A DNA stretch of 64,000 nt from CAKZNE01 sp040222435 (GCA_965212245.1 OZ243107.1:2852001-2916000); one strand, 5' to 3'. Shown: positions 26,756 through 35,847, numbered from the stretch's first letter. A program made the numbers and translations. The notes: a model not told the origin generated them from the letters alone.

Positions 26756-27427
26756 ATGGATTCAAATACTGTAAGCCCTGACGTAAGTTCCAAAATGGAT
26801 ATAAAAGATAAGATCATTAAGGCCTACAAGGAACATATACTCATGCATGGCACTGAACCTCCCAGCATATTTGCTTTTTGCAAGGAACTGGGTATTACTG
26901 AAGATGTGTTTTATGAACACTTCAATACCTTTGAGCAGGTGGCGGCCTCTTTTTGGAAGGAGCTTTTCCACAATGTGGCCGAAGAAGTAAAAGCTGAAGA
27001 AGGTTACACCGCTTACGAAGCCAAAGAAAAGCTGCTCACCTTCTTTTACGCCTTTTTTGAAGCCCTTAAACCACACCGTAGTTTTGCGCTGCTTAGTTTT
27101 AAAGACTCCGTTTCATTGCTTAAAAGAGATTCTCAACATCTTTCTGAGATGAAAAAAGACTTTAAACTTTGGGCAGCAGAACTGATAAATGAAGGAATAC
27201 GAAAAGGCGAAATTGCCCAGCGCCTCAGAGTTACCAATGCGTATGATAATATCTTGTGGCTGCAATTTATGTTCTTACTGAACTTCTGGCGTAAAGATGG
27301 CAGCCACGGTTTTGAACGTACCGATGCCGCTATTGAAAAATCGGTGCGCTTTGGGTTTGATCTTATGGAAAAGAATGCTTTGGACAGTGCCTTTGATTTC
27401 GGGAAATTTTTGTTTCAGGATCGTTAG
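26756..27427 (+). CDS. TetR-family transcriptional regulator
   Basis: This 223-residue protein has an N-terminal helix-turn-helix (PSIFAFCKELGITEDVFYEHF, read in parts around residues 36-56) of the TetR type and a helical C-terminal ligand/dimer domain. An ATG five bases upstream (26751) is out of frame. It ends immediately before the ATG of a COQ8-like kinase gene (0 bases between), so the two are co-transcribed and probably functionally linked. I saw only a weak TGCCT...AGGCA inverted repeat in the upstream gap as a possible operator. Confidence 0.85.
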   Translation: MDSNTVSPDVSSKMDIKDKIIKAYKEHILMHGTEPPSIFAFCKELGITEDVFYEHFNTFEQVAASFWKELFHNVAEEVKAEEGYTAYEAKEKLLTFFYAFFEALKPHRSFALLSFKDSVSLLKRDSQHLSEMKKDFKLWAAELINEGIRKGEIAQRLRVTNAYDNILWLQFMFLLNFWRKDGSHGFERTDAAIEKSVRFGFDLMEKNALDSAFDFGKFLFQDR

Positions 27428-28741
27428 ATGAAAGAACAAGATCATATTCCTACTTCGCGCATCAGTCGCACCGGGAATTTTTTAAAAACCGGAGCCAAAG
27501 TAGGTGGCAATTACCTTAAGTACTACAGTAAACGCCTGCTGGGCACAGATGATACCGATGGTCTGCAGCGTGAAAATGCAGAAGACATATACAACACATT
27601 AAGTAAACTAAAGGGTAGTGCCCTTAAAATTGCTCAGATGATGAGCATGGATGAGGGAGTATTGCCAAAAGCATATACGGATAAATTTACCCAGGCACAG
27701 TATTCTGCCCCGCCTCTTTCATACCCATTGGTGGTAAAGACTTTTAAGAGTCAGCTGGGTAAAGCTCCACAAACCCTTTTTGATTCTTTTTCTAAAAATG
27801 CGGTGGCCGCAGCTTCTATTGGCCAAGTGCACCGTGCCGAAAAAGATGGAAAAAAACTGGCGGTAAAAGTGCAATACCCGGGTGTGGCGGACAGCATTTC
27901 ATCCGATTTACGGATTATCAGGCCTTTAGTGAGTACCATGCTTAATATCAGTTCTTCTGAAATGGAACATTACCTGGCAGAGGTAGAAGCCCGGCTTATG
28001 GAAGAGACGGATTATGAATTGGAATTGATACGCTCACAGACCATTTCCAAAGCTTGTTCATCTATTCAAGGTTTGGAATTCCCTGCCTATTACCCTGAAT
28101 ATTCGGCAGGACGTATCCTTACCATGGATTGGCTGGAAGGAAAACACCTGGATGAATTTTTAAAAGATGAACCGTCACAGGAGCTACGGAATCAATTGGG
28201 TCAGATACTATGGGATTTTTATGATTTCCAGATTCATGAATTAAAGCAGGTGCATGCAGATCCGCATCCTGGTAATTTTTTGTTCCGAGCAGATGGTACC
28301 ATTGGCGTTATAGATTTTGGATGCATTAAAGAGTTCAGTCACGAATTTTATTCGGATTATTTCCAATTAATGATCCCCGAAGTAACTAATAATGACAGGG
28401 CTTTTGAAGAGTTACTTTTTAAACTTGACTTTTTATTGAAAGCAGACAGGAGCGAGGAAGTAGAGCATTTTAAAAAAGTATATTTTGAGGTGCACAACCT
28501 TTTGGCACAGCCTTTTTTTGCCGATGAATTTAACTTTGCAGATGATCAGTACTTCGCACGTATTTATGCCCTTAGTCAAGTGTATCAGAACGACAAGATG
28601 CTGAGGAAGGCTAAAGCGGCAAGGGGACCTCGGGATAGTATTTATCTCAATCGCACATATTTTGGTTTGTATTCATTACTCCATAAATTAGGTGCACGCA
28701 TAAAAACACACTCAAGAGTAACAGGATTAACTGAACATTAA
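27428..28741 (+). CDS. ABC1/AarF (COQ8-like) atypical kinase
   Basis: This 437-residue protein belongs to the UbiB/COQ8 protein-kinase-like family, which supports quinone biosynthesis or lipid homeostasis. The visible motifs are the family N-helix KxGQ variant KIAQ (67-70), the Ala-rich loop AAASIGQV (127-134), the ATP lysine Lys147 (AVKVQYPG), catalytic HADPHPGN (Asp278, Asn283) and DFG (296-298). It resembles the mitochondrial COQ8/ADCK3 subgroup more than E. coli UbiB and lacks C-terminal membrane helices. The KxGQ glycine is alanine here. It directly follows a TetR-type regulator. Confidence 0.9.
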   Translation: MKEQDHIPTSRISRTGNFLKTGAKVGGNYLKYYSKRLLGTDDTDGLQRENAEDIYNTLSKLKGSALKIAQMMSMDEGVLPKAYTDKFTQAQYSAPPLSYPLVVKTFKSQLGKAPQTLFDSFSKNAVAAASIGQVHRAEKDGKKLAVKVQYPGVADSISSDLRIIRPLVSTMLNISSSEMEHYLAEVEARLMEETDYELELIRSQTISKACSSIQGLEFPAYYPEYSAGRILTMDWLEGKHLDEFLKDEPSQELRNQLGQILWDFYDFQIHELKQVHADPHPGNFLFRADGTIGVIDFGCIKEFSHEFYSDYFQLMIPEVTNNDRAFEELLFKLDFLLKADRSEEVEHFKKVYFEVHNLLAQPFFADEFNFADDQYFARIYALSQVYQNDKMLRKAKAARGPRDSIYLNRTYFGLYSLLHKLGARIKTHSRVTGLTEH

Positions 28742-28786
28742 ATAATATTCAAGGTTAATAGCGCATAAACAAATAACACTATTACC

Positions 28787-29314
28787 ATGAAAAAATTAAT
28801 TCTTGCTGCGCTGTTTACGATAGCAGTAGCTGCTCCGGCTGCATTGGCCCAGAATATATCACAAAATGCCATAGGTGTACGCTTAGAAGGCGATGATGGC
28901 ATAGGGCCTGAAATTTCATATCAACGTGCTCTTGGTGACAACAACCGTTTGGAGTTGGACCTTGGCTTTCGCGATAGCCGTTATATAGATGCTTTTAAGT
29001 TTACCGGTTTGTACCATTGGGTATTTAATATTGAGGGTGGTTTCAACTGGTTTGTTGGTTTGGGAGCAGGTGTAGGCTTTGTGGACTATGATGATGACTG
29101 GCCCAGGAGAAATGATCCTTTTTACGATGATGATGATTACGAAACCGTATTTCTTACGTTGGATGGAGATATAGGTATTGAATATTCTTTCAGAGAATTA
29201 GGAGTGCCCATCCAATTGGCTTTGGACCTTAATCCTGAGATTGAATTGATCAATGAGTATTACGGTGATGATTTTGACCTGGACCTTGGATTTTCCATCC
29301 GTTACCAGTTTTAA
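28787..29314 (+). CDS. Secreted outer-membrane beta-barrel-like protein
   Basis: This 175-residue protein has a signal peptide ending in ALAQ. The mature part is built from alternating beta-strand patterns and ends in IRYQF, an aromatic C-terminal residue typical of outer-membrane barrels. A very acidic loop (about 104-122; DYDDDWP and YDDDDYE) could bind cations. Length would suit an eight-stranded barrel. No specific family recognised. It starts 45 bases after the kinase gene and ends at a good terminator, so it could belong to the same transcript. Confidence 0.7.
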   Translation: MKKLILAALFTIAVAAPAALAQNISQNAIGVRLEGDDGIGPEISYQRALGDNNRLELDLGFRDSRYIDAFKFTGLYHWVFNIEGGFNWFVGLGAGVGFVDYDDDWPRRNDPFYDDDDYETVFLTLDGDIGIEYSFRELGVPIQLALDLNPEIELINEYYGDDFDLDLGFSIRYQF

Positions 29315-29336
29315 AACATTACCATATTAAAATAAG

Positions 29337-29369
29337 AGGGTTTACTTCCTGTGGAGGTAAACCTTTTTT
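29337..29369 (+). terminator. Rho-independent terminator
   Basis: Arms GGTTTACTTCC (29339-29349) and GGAGGTAAACC (29353-29363) pair with one wobble around a 3-base loop, followed by six T. Confidence 0.9.
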
Positions 29370-29400
29370 AGTTTTGTGAAACACCGATAAACTTAAGTAA

Positions 29401-29946
29401 GTGAATTATTGCAGCGCATGTGGACATGATATATTGGATTATCGTATCCCGCAGGGTGATCATTTACCCCGCTATGTATGTACATCCTGTAATACTATTC
29501 ATTATAAAAACCCCAATATGGTGGTGGGCTGTCTTATAGTGAAAGATGGTAGTATCATGCTGGCCCGCAGAGGAATTGAGCCCCGTAAGGGCTACTGGAA
29601 TCTCCCTTGTGGTTTTTTGGAAAATGAAGAGACTGTTCAGCAGGGAGCCAAACGTGAAGTGTATGAGGAAACCGGAGCTACTGTTAAGTTAGGCCCTCTT
29701 CATATGGTATACAACCTTCCGCATGCCAACCAGGTATATCTTATTTTTTTGGCGGAAATGGAAGATTCACATTACCACCTTACCGAAGAAAGCACGGAAA
29801 TTAAATTCTTTCATCCTGATGAAATTCCCTGGGATGACATTGCTTTCTCCAGTAATGCTTATGCCCTGAAAAAGTACATTGAATTTGGGGAGGGTAATCC
29901 ACACGCCACTTATATAGGAAGTTATTTTAAAGATAAGATCCGCTGA
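29401..29946 (+). CDS. Nudix hydrolase with N-terminal zinc ribbon
   Basis: This 181-residue protein starts at GTG 29401. The N-terminal zinc ribbon has CSACG (4-8) and CTSC (27-30). The Nudix box G71-x5-E77-x7-REVYEETGA is complete with REVxEE (85-90), so metal-dependent nucleoside diphosphate hydrolysis is expected. The domain order is that of NudC-like or ADP-ribose pyrophosphatase-like proteins. The exact substrate is not readable. The stop overlaps the ATG of the esterase gene by one base (TGATG), giving a two-gene operon. Confidence 0.9.
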   Translation: MNYCSACGHDILDYRIPQGDHLPRYVCTSCNTIHYKNPNMVVGCLIVKDGSIMLARRGIEPRKGYWNLPCGFLENEETVQQGAKREVYEETGATVKLGPLHMVYNLPHANQVYLIFLAEMEDSHYHLTEESTEIKFFHPDEIPWDDIAFSSNAYALKKYIEFGEGNPHATYIGSYFKDKIR

Positions 29947-30614
29947 TGCAGAAGAAAAACCTGAGCCTGGTGCATGAAGTACTGGCTCCTCAACAGAGTA
30001 ATGAGAAACCGCCATTATTGATAATGCTCCATGGCTTTGGGAGTAATGAACAGGATTTATTTTCCATGGCGCCTATGCTCAACCAAAAATTCCTAATAGT
30101 GAGTGCCCGTGCTCCGCATCAATTACCCTGGGGAGGTTTTGCCTGGTATGAGATTAACTTTGAACAACTCGGTGAGGGGAAAATGAGTAACATTCCCCAG
30201 GCTAAAGAAAGTGTGAAGCGCATTGAAACTTTTGTGAAGGAGGTGCAGGAGGCTTACGGAGGTGATCCTGAAAACACCTGGTTAATGGGATTTAGCCAAG
30301 GCTGTATATTGAGTTATGCTGTAGCCATGCGCTCACCAATGAACTTTAAAGGTGTATTGGCTTTAAGTGGTTATATTCTTAAAGAGATCACACCAGATCA
30401 GTTTAACCCCGCAGAACTTCAGGAGCTTGTTTTTTTTGTGAGCCATGGTATACAAGATGACGTATTACCCGTAGAATGGGCGCGGCAATCTGTTAAAATA
30501 CTGGAAAAGCTCAATGTGGAACACCAGTACTGTGAATACCCTATGGGACATGGTGTTATTCCTGAGTGTTTTGAAGATATAAAGAAGTGGTTAAAAACCA
30601 GGCAGGTGCTTTAG
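29946..30614 (+). CDS. Alpha/beta hydrolase, carboxylesterase/phospholipase type
   Basis: This 222-residue cytosolic hydrolase of the acyl-protein thioesterase/carboxylesterase-like family has the oxyanion region MLHGFGSNEQD (28-38). The nucleophile is Ser117 in GFSQG, the acid is Asp171 in HGIQDDVLP and the base is His202 in MGHGV. No signal peptide is present. It is translationally coupled to the Nudix gene. Substrate is unknown; short-chain esters are usual for the family. Confidence 0.9.
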   Translation: MQKKNLSLVHEVLAPQQSNEKPPLLIMLHGFGSNEQDLFSMAPMLNQKFLIVSARAPHQLPWGGFAWYEINFEQLGEGKMSNIPQAKESVKRIETFVKEVQEAYGGDPENTWLMGFSQGCILSYAVAMRSPMNFKGVLALSGYILKEITPDQFNPAELQELVFFVSHGIQDDVLPVEWARQSVKILEKLNVEHQYCEYPMGHGVIPECFEDIKKWLKTRQVL

Positions 30615-30619
30615 TATGG

Positions 30620-31309
30620 CTATTTCCCGGTATGGGTTGAATCATTTTCGGTATCAGGAGTTCTTTTATCTATCAGGCCTGTGGTCACGTAAATTATATC
30701 TACCTGTTCTAATGGCTCATCACTCATTTCCATTTTAATCTCTAATATCTTGGTGCGCTTGTCAGGATCAAATTCAAGAGAGCTGAGTACCATTTTTTCA
30801 TAACCTATATAGGTAACTTCAACTATAAGGTTACCCTTGTTTAATTGATCGCCATAGAGCCTGAGACTAAAATTACCCTCATGATCAGTAGTGGTGCCGT
30901 TAATCAGAGGCCCGTTCGGCTCCCGCACCAGTACATTTGCAAAGGGCAGGGTTTGACCTGTTTCTTTATCTGAAAGGGTACCATACAGGTTATAACTGCC
31001 CTTGAATATTTCGTTCTGAATGGTATCTGTAGCTTGTGCAAAAGATTGACCCGGAGTTATTCCCAGTAAGGCCGCCAGCGAAAAAGCAGCCAATGTACCT
31101 GCGCCTAACTGGAACTTACCGGATATGGACCCGACCTGGTGTAAAGCAAAACGGCCGCATTCAACTCCGGAAACATCGGGTTCGTCATCCTTAGTAAAAT
31201 CCCGGATGTGTTTTTGACACATTTGGCAATGGCGTTCTTTTTCTCCGGTAGTCAGCATCTGGTCCCATGAAACCGGGCAGGCATAACTTAAATGTACCTT
31301 TTTGCTCAT
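30620..31309 (-). CDS. Cys-motif plus TM plus carboxypeptidase-regulatory-like domain protein
   Basis: This 229-residue protein has an unusual layout. The N-terminal 55 residues contain CPVSWDQM and a CQMC motif followed by KHIRDFT, a zinc-ribbon-like pattern seen in Bacteroidota. One transmembrane helix (about 70-86) follows. The C-terminal part (about 105-200) is a carboxypeptidase-D regulatory-like beta sandwich (LYGTLSDKETGQTLPFANVLV). The Cys motif should be cytosolic and the sandwich periplasmic if the helix spans once. It lies 45 bases downstream of murQ on the same strand. Function is unknown. Confidence 0.72.
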   Translation of the reverse strand: MSKKVHLSYACPVSWDQMLTTGEKERHCQMCQKHIRDFTKDDEPDVSGVECGRFALHQVGSISGKFQLGAGTLAAFSLAALLGITPGQSFAQATDTIQNEIFKGSYNLYGTLSDKETGQTLPFANVLVREPNGPLINGTTTDHEGNFSLRLYGDQLNKGNLIVEVTYIGYEKMVLSSLEFDPDKRTKILEIKMEMSDEPLEQVDIIYVTTGLIDKRTPDTENDSTHTGK

Positions 31310-31354
31310 ATGGATTAGATAAAGAAATGAAAAAAGGGTTGCCGGGAATTCTAA

Positions 31355-32158
31355 TTATTTGTGAAAGTTTTCTATGGCTTTGCGCACACTGCCTTCTTTT
31401 TTAAGCAAAGCCTCAGCTTCGGCAGCATTGATCTTAAGTTCACTCATGATCATACGGGTGCCGCGTTCCACCAGTTTGGTATTGGTGAGTTGCATATCCA
31501 CCATTTTATTATCCTTTACCCGGCCCAGTTGTATCATTACAGATGTAGAGATCATATTGAGCACCAGCTTTTGAGCAGTCCCGGCTTTCATGCGGGTGCT
31601 TCCCGTAACAAACTCCGGCCCCACTACTACCACTACGGGAAAATCAGAAACGCGGATTACTTCAGCTTCATTATTACAGGTAATACAAGCCGTAATGATG
31701 CCTTTACGCCTGCAATCTTCCAGTCCTCCTATCACATAAGGAGTGCTGCCCGAAGCCGCAATACCAATCACCACATCGTTCTCAGCAATACCATGATCTT
31801 TAAGGTCTTTCCAGGCCTGTGTACGGTCGTCTTCAGCAAATTCTACTGCTTTGCGTATAGCCACATCGCCACCGGCCATCAGTCCGGTTACCCAATTGGG
31901 GTTTGCGCCAAAAGTGGGTGGAAGCTCGGAGGCATCCAGAATACCTAAACGGCCACTGGTACCGGCCCCGATATAGAAGAGGCGTCCACCGTTTTTCATT
32001 TTGGAGACGATGCTTTCTACCAGCGCTTTAATGGCTGGTATCTGCTTTTCCACAGCTACCGGAACTTTATGATCTTCTGCGTTGATATGACGCAACAGGT
32101 CTTCAACCGGCATTTTTTCAAGATTATGGTGCAGGCTGTCACTTTCCGTGGTTTTCAT
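31355..32158 (-). CDS. murQ: N-acetylmuramic acid 6-phosphate etherase MurQ
   Basis: This cytosolic enzyme cleaves the lactyl ether of MurNAc-6-phosphate during peptidoglycan recycling. The 267 residues are slightly shorter than the E. coli enzyme (298). The SIS domain has GAGTSGRLGILDASELPPTFG, read in parts at 64-84, including the likely catalytic Glu78. A second conserved acidic patch is FAEDD (about 107-111), and VTGSTRMKAGTAQK is also diagnostic. It starts 2 bases after the stop of the RsmB-like gene, so both are probably co-transcribed. No kinase or transporter for MurNAc is nearby. Confidence 0.94.
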   Translation of the reverse strand: MKTTESDSLHHNLEKMPVEDLLRHINAEDHKVPVAVEKQIPAIKALVESIVSKMKNGGRLFYIGAGTSGRLGILDASELPPTFGANPNWVTGLMAGGDVAIRKAVEFAEDDRTQAWKDLKDHGIAENDVVIGIAASGSTPYVIGGLEDCRRKGIITACITCNNEAEVIRVSDFPVVVVVGPEFVTGSTRMKAGTAQKLVLNMISTSVMIQLGRVKDNKMVDMQLTNTKLVERGTRMIMSELKINAAEAEALLKKEGSVRKAIENFHK

Positions 32159-32160
32159 GC

Positions 32161-33333
32161 TTACGTATTTTTCCTGATAAGGGCCATAAAGAAACCATCG
32201 GTTTCAGCAGAAGGGTTTACCCGTTGTTGGTCTATCAATTCAAAATCAGAATGGGATTCCAGGAATTGTTCTACCTGCGTTTCATTCTCAGCACGTAGTA
32301 TGGAACAGGTAGCATATATCATTAAGCCCCCGGTCTTCAGCATTTTAGAATAATCATTAATGATATCCCGTTGCATTCGCTGAACCCGCTCCAGATGTTC
32401 GGGTTGTAATTTCCATTTGGTATCCGGATTACGCTTGATCACCCCGGTGCCTGAGCAAGGGACATCCAGTAGTAAACGATCAGCAGCGCCCTGCAGGCGC
32501 TTGATCACTTTAGTAGAATCAATAAGCCGGGTCTCAATATTATGAGCGCCATTTCGTTTAGCCCGCTTCTTCAGTTCGTTGAGTTTCCAGCCTTCCACAT
32601 CCATGGAAATGATGGAACCCTTGTTCTCCATCAGAGCTGCCAGGTGTAAAGATTTACCTCCGGCCCCGGCACAGGCATCAATTACCCGCATGCCGGGTTT
32701 TACCTGTAGGTAAGGCGCAATAAGCTGTGAGCCACCATCCTGAACTTCAAATAAACCTTTTTGGAAACTGGGGTTTCGGAAAGTATTCTGACGCTCTTCA
32801 ATTATAAGACCTACTTCATTTTTACCAAAGGAATGGGTTTTTATGCCTTCTTCCTTCAATACGCTTTTTAGTACATCACGATTGGTTTTCAAGGTATTGG
32901 CTCTAATGATCAGTTCAGCCGGACGGTTAAGTTCTGCGGCTAACTTAGGCCATTCTTTACCCAATTCATTTTTGGCCAGCTCGTTAAACCATATAGGGAA
33001 GGACTGCTGTACACCAACGTCTTTAGGCAGATGAGCTTTAGCCCGTTCCACATCAAAATCTTCCATGGCTTCCAGGCTCTTCCAGTCTTCTGGTAATTCA
33101 TGCCCTTTACTAAGCCACCATATTCCGAAAAGGCGGTATAGCTCTCTGCGCTTAAGGCTGGGTTCTTTTCCATAAAGTTCCCAGAGATAGCGCCACCAGC
33201 GTACCATTTCATAGGTGGTTTCTGCAATAAAAGCACGGTCTCGGGCACCCCATTGCCGGTTGGATTTCAATAATCTTTCCAGCACTTTATCTACATAGTA
33301 GTTTTTGCCGAAGGAGGTTTCCAGCGCTTCCAT
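32161..33333 (-). CDS. RsmB/NOP-family RNA cytosine-C5 methyltransferase
   Basis: This SAM-dependent rRNA m5C methyltransferase has 390 residues from the ATG at 33333. Motifs are VIDACAGAGGKSLHLAALM (SAM loop), LLDVPCSGTGVIKR (motif IV, PCS) and MIYATCSI (motif VI, TCS), giving the two catalytic cysteines of the RsmB/NOP family. The open frame continues upstream of this ATG to the previous gene and encodes TSPRLHKNLVAAV, which resembles the family N-terminus I remember from Bacteroidota. No ATG, GTG or TTG exists there; the nearest plausible start is an ATT at 33388-33390, 10 bases after the E1 stop. The true start may therefore be non-canonical (see findings). Confidence 0.9.
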   Translation of the reverse strand: MEALETSFGKNYYVDKVLERLLKSNRQWGARDRAFIAETTYEMVRWWRYLWELYGKEPSLKRRELYRLFGIWWLSKGHELPEDWKSLEAMEDFDVERAKAHLPKDVGVQQSFPIWFNELAKNELGKEWPKLAAELNRPAELIIRANTLKTNRDVLKSVLKEEGIKTHSFGKNEVGLIIEERQNTFRNPSFQKGLFEVQDGGSQLIAPYLQVKPGMRVIDACAGAGGKSLHLAALMENKGSIISMDVEGWKLNELKKRAKRNGAHNIETRLIDSTKVIKRLQGAADRLLLDVPCSGTGVIKRNPDTKWKLQPEHLERVQRMQRDIINDYSKMLKTGGLMIYATCSILRAENETQVEQFLESHSDFELIDQQRVNPSAETDGFFMALIRKNT

Positions 33334-33400
33334 TACGGCAGCTACCAGGTTTTTATGGAGCCTCGGACTGGTTTTCTTTTGTGTTTTAATGGGAATATTT

Positions 33401-35815
33401 TTAATAAAGAGCCGGGTACTGTGCCGGTTCTGCTTCGTTCATAATAGAATAAACCGCCTCAAAAATGTCATCTACGGAAGGCTTACTGAAGTAATCACCA
33501 TCTGTACCATAGGCCGGGCGGTGAGCTTTTGCAGTAAGGGTAGTGGGTTTGCTATCCAGGTATAGATAGCCGTTTTGTTCTTCCAGTACCTGTTGCAGTA
33601 TAAATGCACTGGCTCCGCCAGGCACATCTTCATCCAACACCATCAGGCGGTTGGTTTTCTTTACACTTTCTACAATCTGATGATCTAAATCAAAAGGGAG
33701 CAGGGATTGAATATCAATTACCTCAATGGAAATACCGAAGTCCAGCAGTTTTTCTGCAGCTTCCATAGCCAGGCGGCAATTACTGCCGTAGGTAACCAGC
33801 GTAAGATCCGCTCCTTCGCGGATGGTTTCGGTTACACCCAGCGGAGTGCGCAGCTCACTCAGGTTAGCCGGTAGCTTTTCCTTTAAGCGGTACCCGTTCA
33901 GGCATTCTATAATAAGAGCAGGATCATCAGAATCCAGCATAGTATTGTAAAAGCCGGCTGCCTTTGTCATATTACGGGGTACCAGTACGTGTATACCACG
34001 CACTGAATTGATAATAGTGCCCATTGGGGAACCGCTGTGCCAGATACCTTCCAGCCGGTGTCCGCGTGTACGGATAATTACCGGAGCTTTTTGTCCGCCC
34101 TTGGTGCGGTATTGAACCGTAGCGAGGTCATCACTCATGATCTGCAAAGCGTAGAGCAGGTAATCCAGGTATTGGATTTCAGCAATAGGGCGTAAGCCAC
34201 GCATGGCCATACCAATACCTTGTCCTAAAATAGTAGCTTCACGGATACCGGTATCAAATACACGATCTTCTCCATGTTTGTCCTGCAAACCTTCCAGCCC
34301 TTGGTTTACATCTCCAATCTTACCACTATCCTCGCCAAAGATGAGTACGTTGGAATGTTCGGCCAGAATACGATCAAAGTTTTCGCGTAAAATGATACGG
34401 GCATCCACATCCTCAGAGCTTTCATTGTAAGATGCATCTACACCTTCAATTTGTAAAGGACTTTGGCCAGATTGGCTGGTGAGAAAGTCGTTGTAACGAT
34501 CTTTATTTTCAGAGGCTGAGTTTTGCAGCCACTCTTTAAGTGTTTCTTTTTGTGGAGCCTCTGATTGTGTAAGGTAACGTAGTGCTTCACGGGCTGCTGA
34601 AACAGCATCTTTGCGGAGTGGATCTATATCAGATCGTAAACCGGAGGCCAGTTTATTTAATCGATCAGGATTGGCAGAGGCACTGGCTAATTCTTCCAGT
34701 AAGCCGGCCACCTCATTAAGTTCTGCTTTAATAGGTTTCAGGAATTCCTGCCAGGCATTGGCCTTAGCCGTACGGGCAATTTTTTTAGCGTCTTTTTCTA
34801 TTTCATCCAGCTCCTCTTCGGTAAAGAGTTCATGTTGAATGATCCATTCACGCATTTTACGAATGCAATCAAAATCCTGCTCCCAGTTGAGGCGTGCTTT
34901 ATTTTTATAACGTTCATGAGACCCGGAAGTAGAGTGGCCTTGCGGTTGTGTAAGTTCACGAACATGCACCATTACCGGAACATGTTCTTCACGCGCAATT
35001 TTTTCAGCTTTTTCATACGCCTCTATTAAAGCACGGTAATCCCAGCCCTTCACGCGGATAATTTCAAAACCAGCCTGATCATCAGTACGCTGAAAGCCCT
35101 TTAATATCTCTGAGATGTTTTCTTTGGTGGTTTGATATTTACTGTGTACGGAAATACCATAATCATCATCCCAAACAGAGATAACCATGGGTACTTGTAA
35201 AACACCTGCGGCATTAAAAGTTTCAAAAAACAGCCCTTCGCTGGTGGAGGCATTTCCAATAGTTCCCCAGGCTATTTCATCTCCTTTTTTGGAAAACCGT
35301 GTCTGATCCTGCAGATCTTTATTGTTGCGGTACACCTTAGAGGCTTGTGCCAGTCCAAGTAGCCGGGGCATCTGGCCTGCGGTGGGAGATATATCAGCAG
35401 ATGAATTTTTTTGTTCGGTAAGATCTTTCCAGTTGCCATTTTCATCCAGGCTGCGAGTGGCAAAGTGGCCATTCATCTGGCGTCCTGCAGAGGCCGGCTC
35501 GTTTTCAAGCCTGGTATCTGCATATAAGCTGGCAAAAAGCTGTTGGGTGGTTAATTCGCCAATAGCCATCATAAAAGTTTGGTCACGGTAATAACCGGAA
35601 CGGAAATCTCCGTTTTTGAATACTTTGGCCCAGGCTATTTGGGCTACTTCCTTACCATCGCCAAAAATTCCGAATTTGGCCTTTCCGGTAAGAACTTCCC
35701 TGCGGCCAATAAGGCTTGCCTCACGGCTTTCTATAGCCAGGGCATAATCTTGTTTTACGTCCGCCTTAAATTCCTCTAAAGTCAGTTTTTCTTCCTGTGT
35801 GCTTGTCTCACTCAT
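33401..35815 (-). CDS. Fused E1 alpha/beta 2-oxoacid dehydrogenase
   Basis: This 804-residue protein carries both E1 chains of a branched-chain 2-oxoacid-type dehydrogenase in one polypeptide. The alpha part (about 1-400) has the thiamine-diphosphate region GTIGNASTSEGLFFE and DDDYGISVHSKY. The beta part (about 470-804) has VLIFGEDSGKIGDVNQG, AEIQYLDYL and LDEDVPGGASAFI. Such fusions are common in Bacteroidota. Substrate is most likely branched-chain 2-oxoacids, though pyruvate cannot be excluded. E2 and E3 genes are not in the window. A TACATTTG −7 box lies 33 bases upstream. Confidence 0.93.
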   Translation of the reverse strand: MSETSTQEEKLTLEEFKADVKQDYALAIESREASLIGRREVLTGKAKFGIFGDGKEVAQIAWAKVFKNGDFRSGYYRDQTFMMAIGELTTQQLFASLYADTRLENEPASAGRQMNGHFATRSLDENGNWKDLTEQKNSSADISPTAGQMPRLLGLAQASKVYRNNKDLQDQTRFSKKGDEIAWGTIGNASTSEGLFFETFNAAGVLQVPMVISVWDDDYGISVHSKYQTTKENISEILKGFQRTDDQAGFEIIRVKGWDYRALIEAYEKAEKIAREEHVPVMVHVRELTQPQGHSTSGSHERYKNKARLNWEQDFDCIRKMREWIIQHELFTEEELDEIEKDAKKIARTAKANAWQEFLKPIKAELNEVAGLLEELASASANPDRLNKLASGLRSDIDPLRKDAVSAAREALRYLTQSEAPQKETLKEWLQNSASENKDRYNDFLTSQSGQSPLQIEGVDASYNESSEDVDARIILRENFDRILAEHSNVLIFGEDSGKIGDVNQGLEGLQDKHGEDRVFDTGIREATILGQGIGMAMRGLRPIAEIQYLDYLLYALQIMSDDLATVQYRTKGGQKAPVIIRTRGHRLEGIWHSGSPMGTIINSVRGIHVLVPRNMTKAAGFYNTMLDSDDPALIIECLNGYRLKEKLPANLSELRTPLGVTETIREGADLTLVTYGSNCRLAMEAAEKLLDFGISIEVIDIQSLLPFDLDHQIVESVKKTNRLMVLDEDVPGGASAFILQQVLEEQNGYLYLDSKPTTLTAKAHRPAYGTDGDYFSKPSVDDIFEAVYSIMNEAEPAQYPALY

Positions 35816-35847
35816 AGTCTATAGGATAATGTAAAAAAGAAGATTTG

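Noticed and set aside
31361..31948. Plus-strand open frame of 195 codons antisense to murQ
   Set aside because: Lies entirely within a clearly recognised gene and has the composition of an antisense shadow; no domain resemblance.
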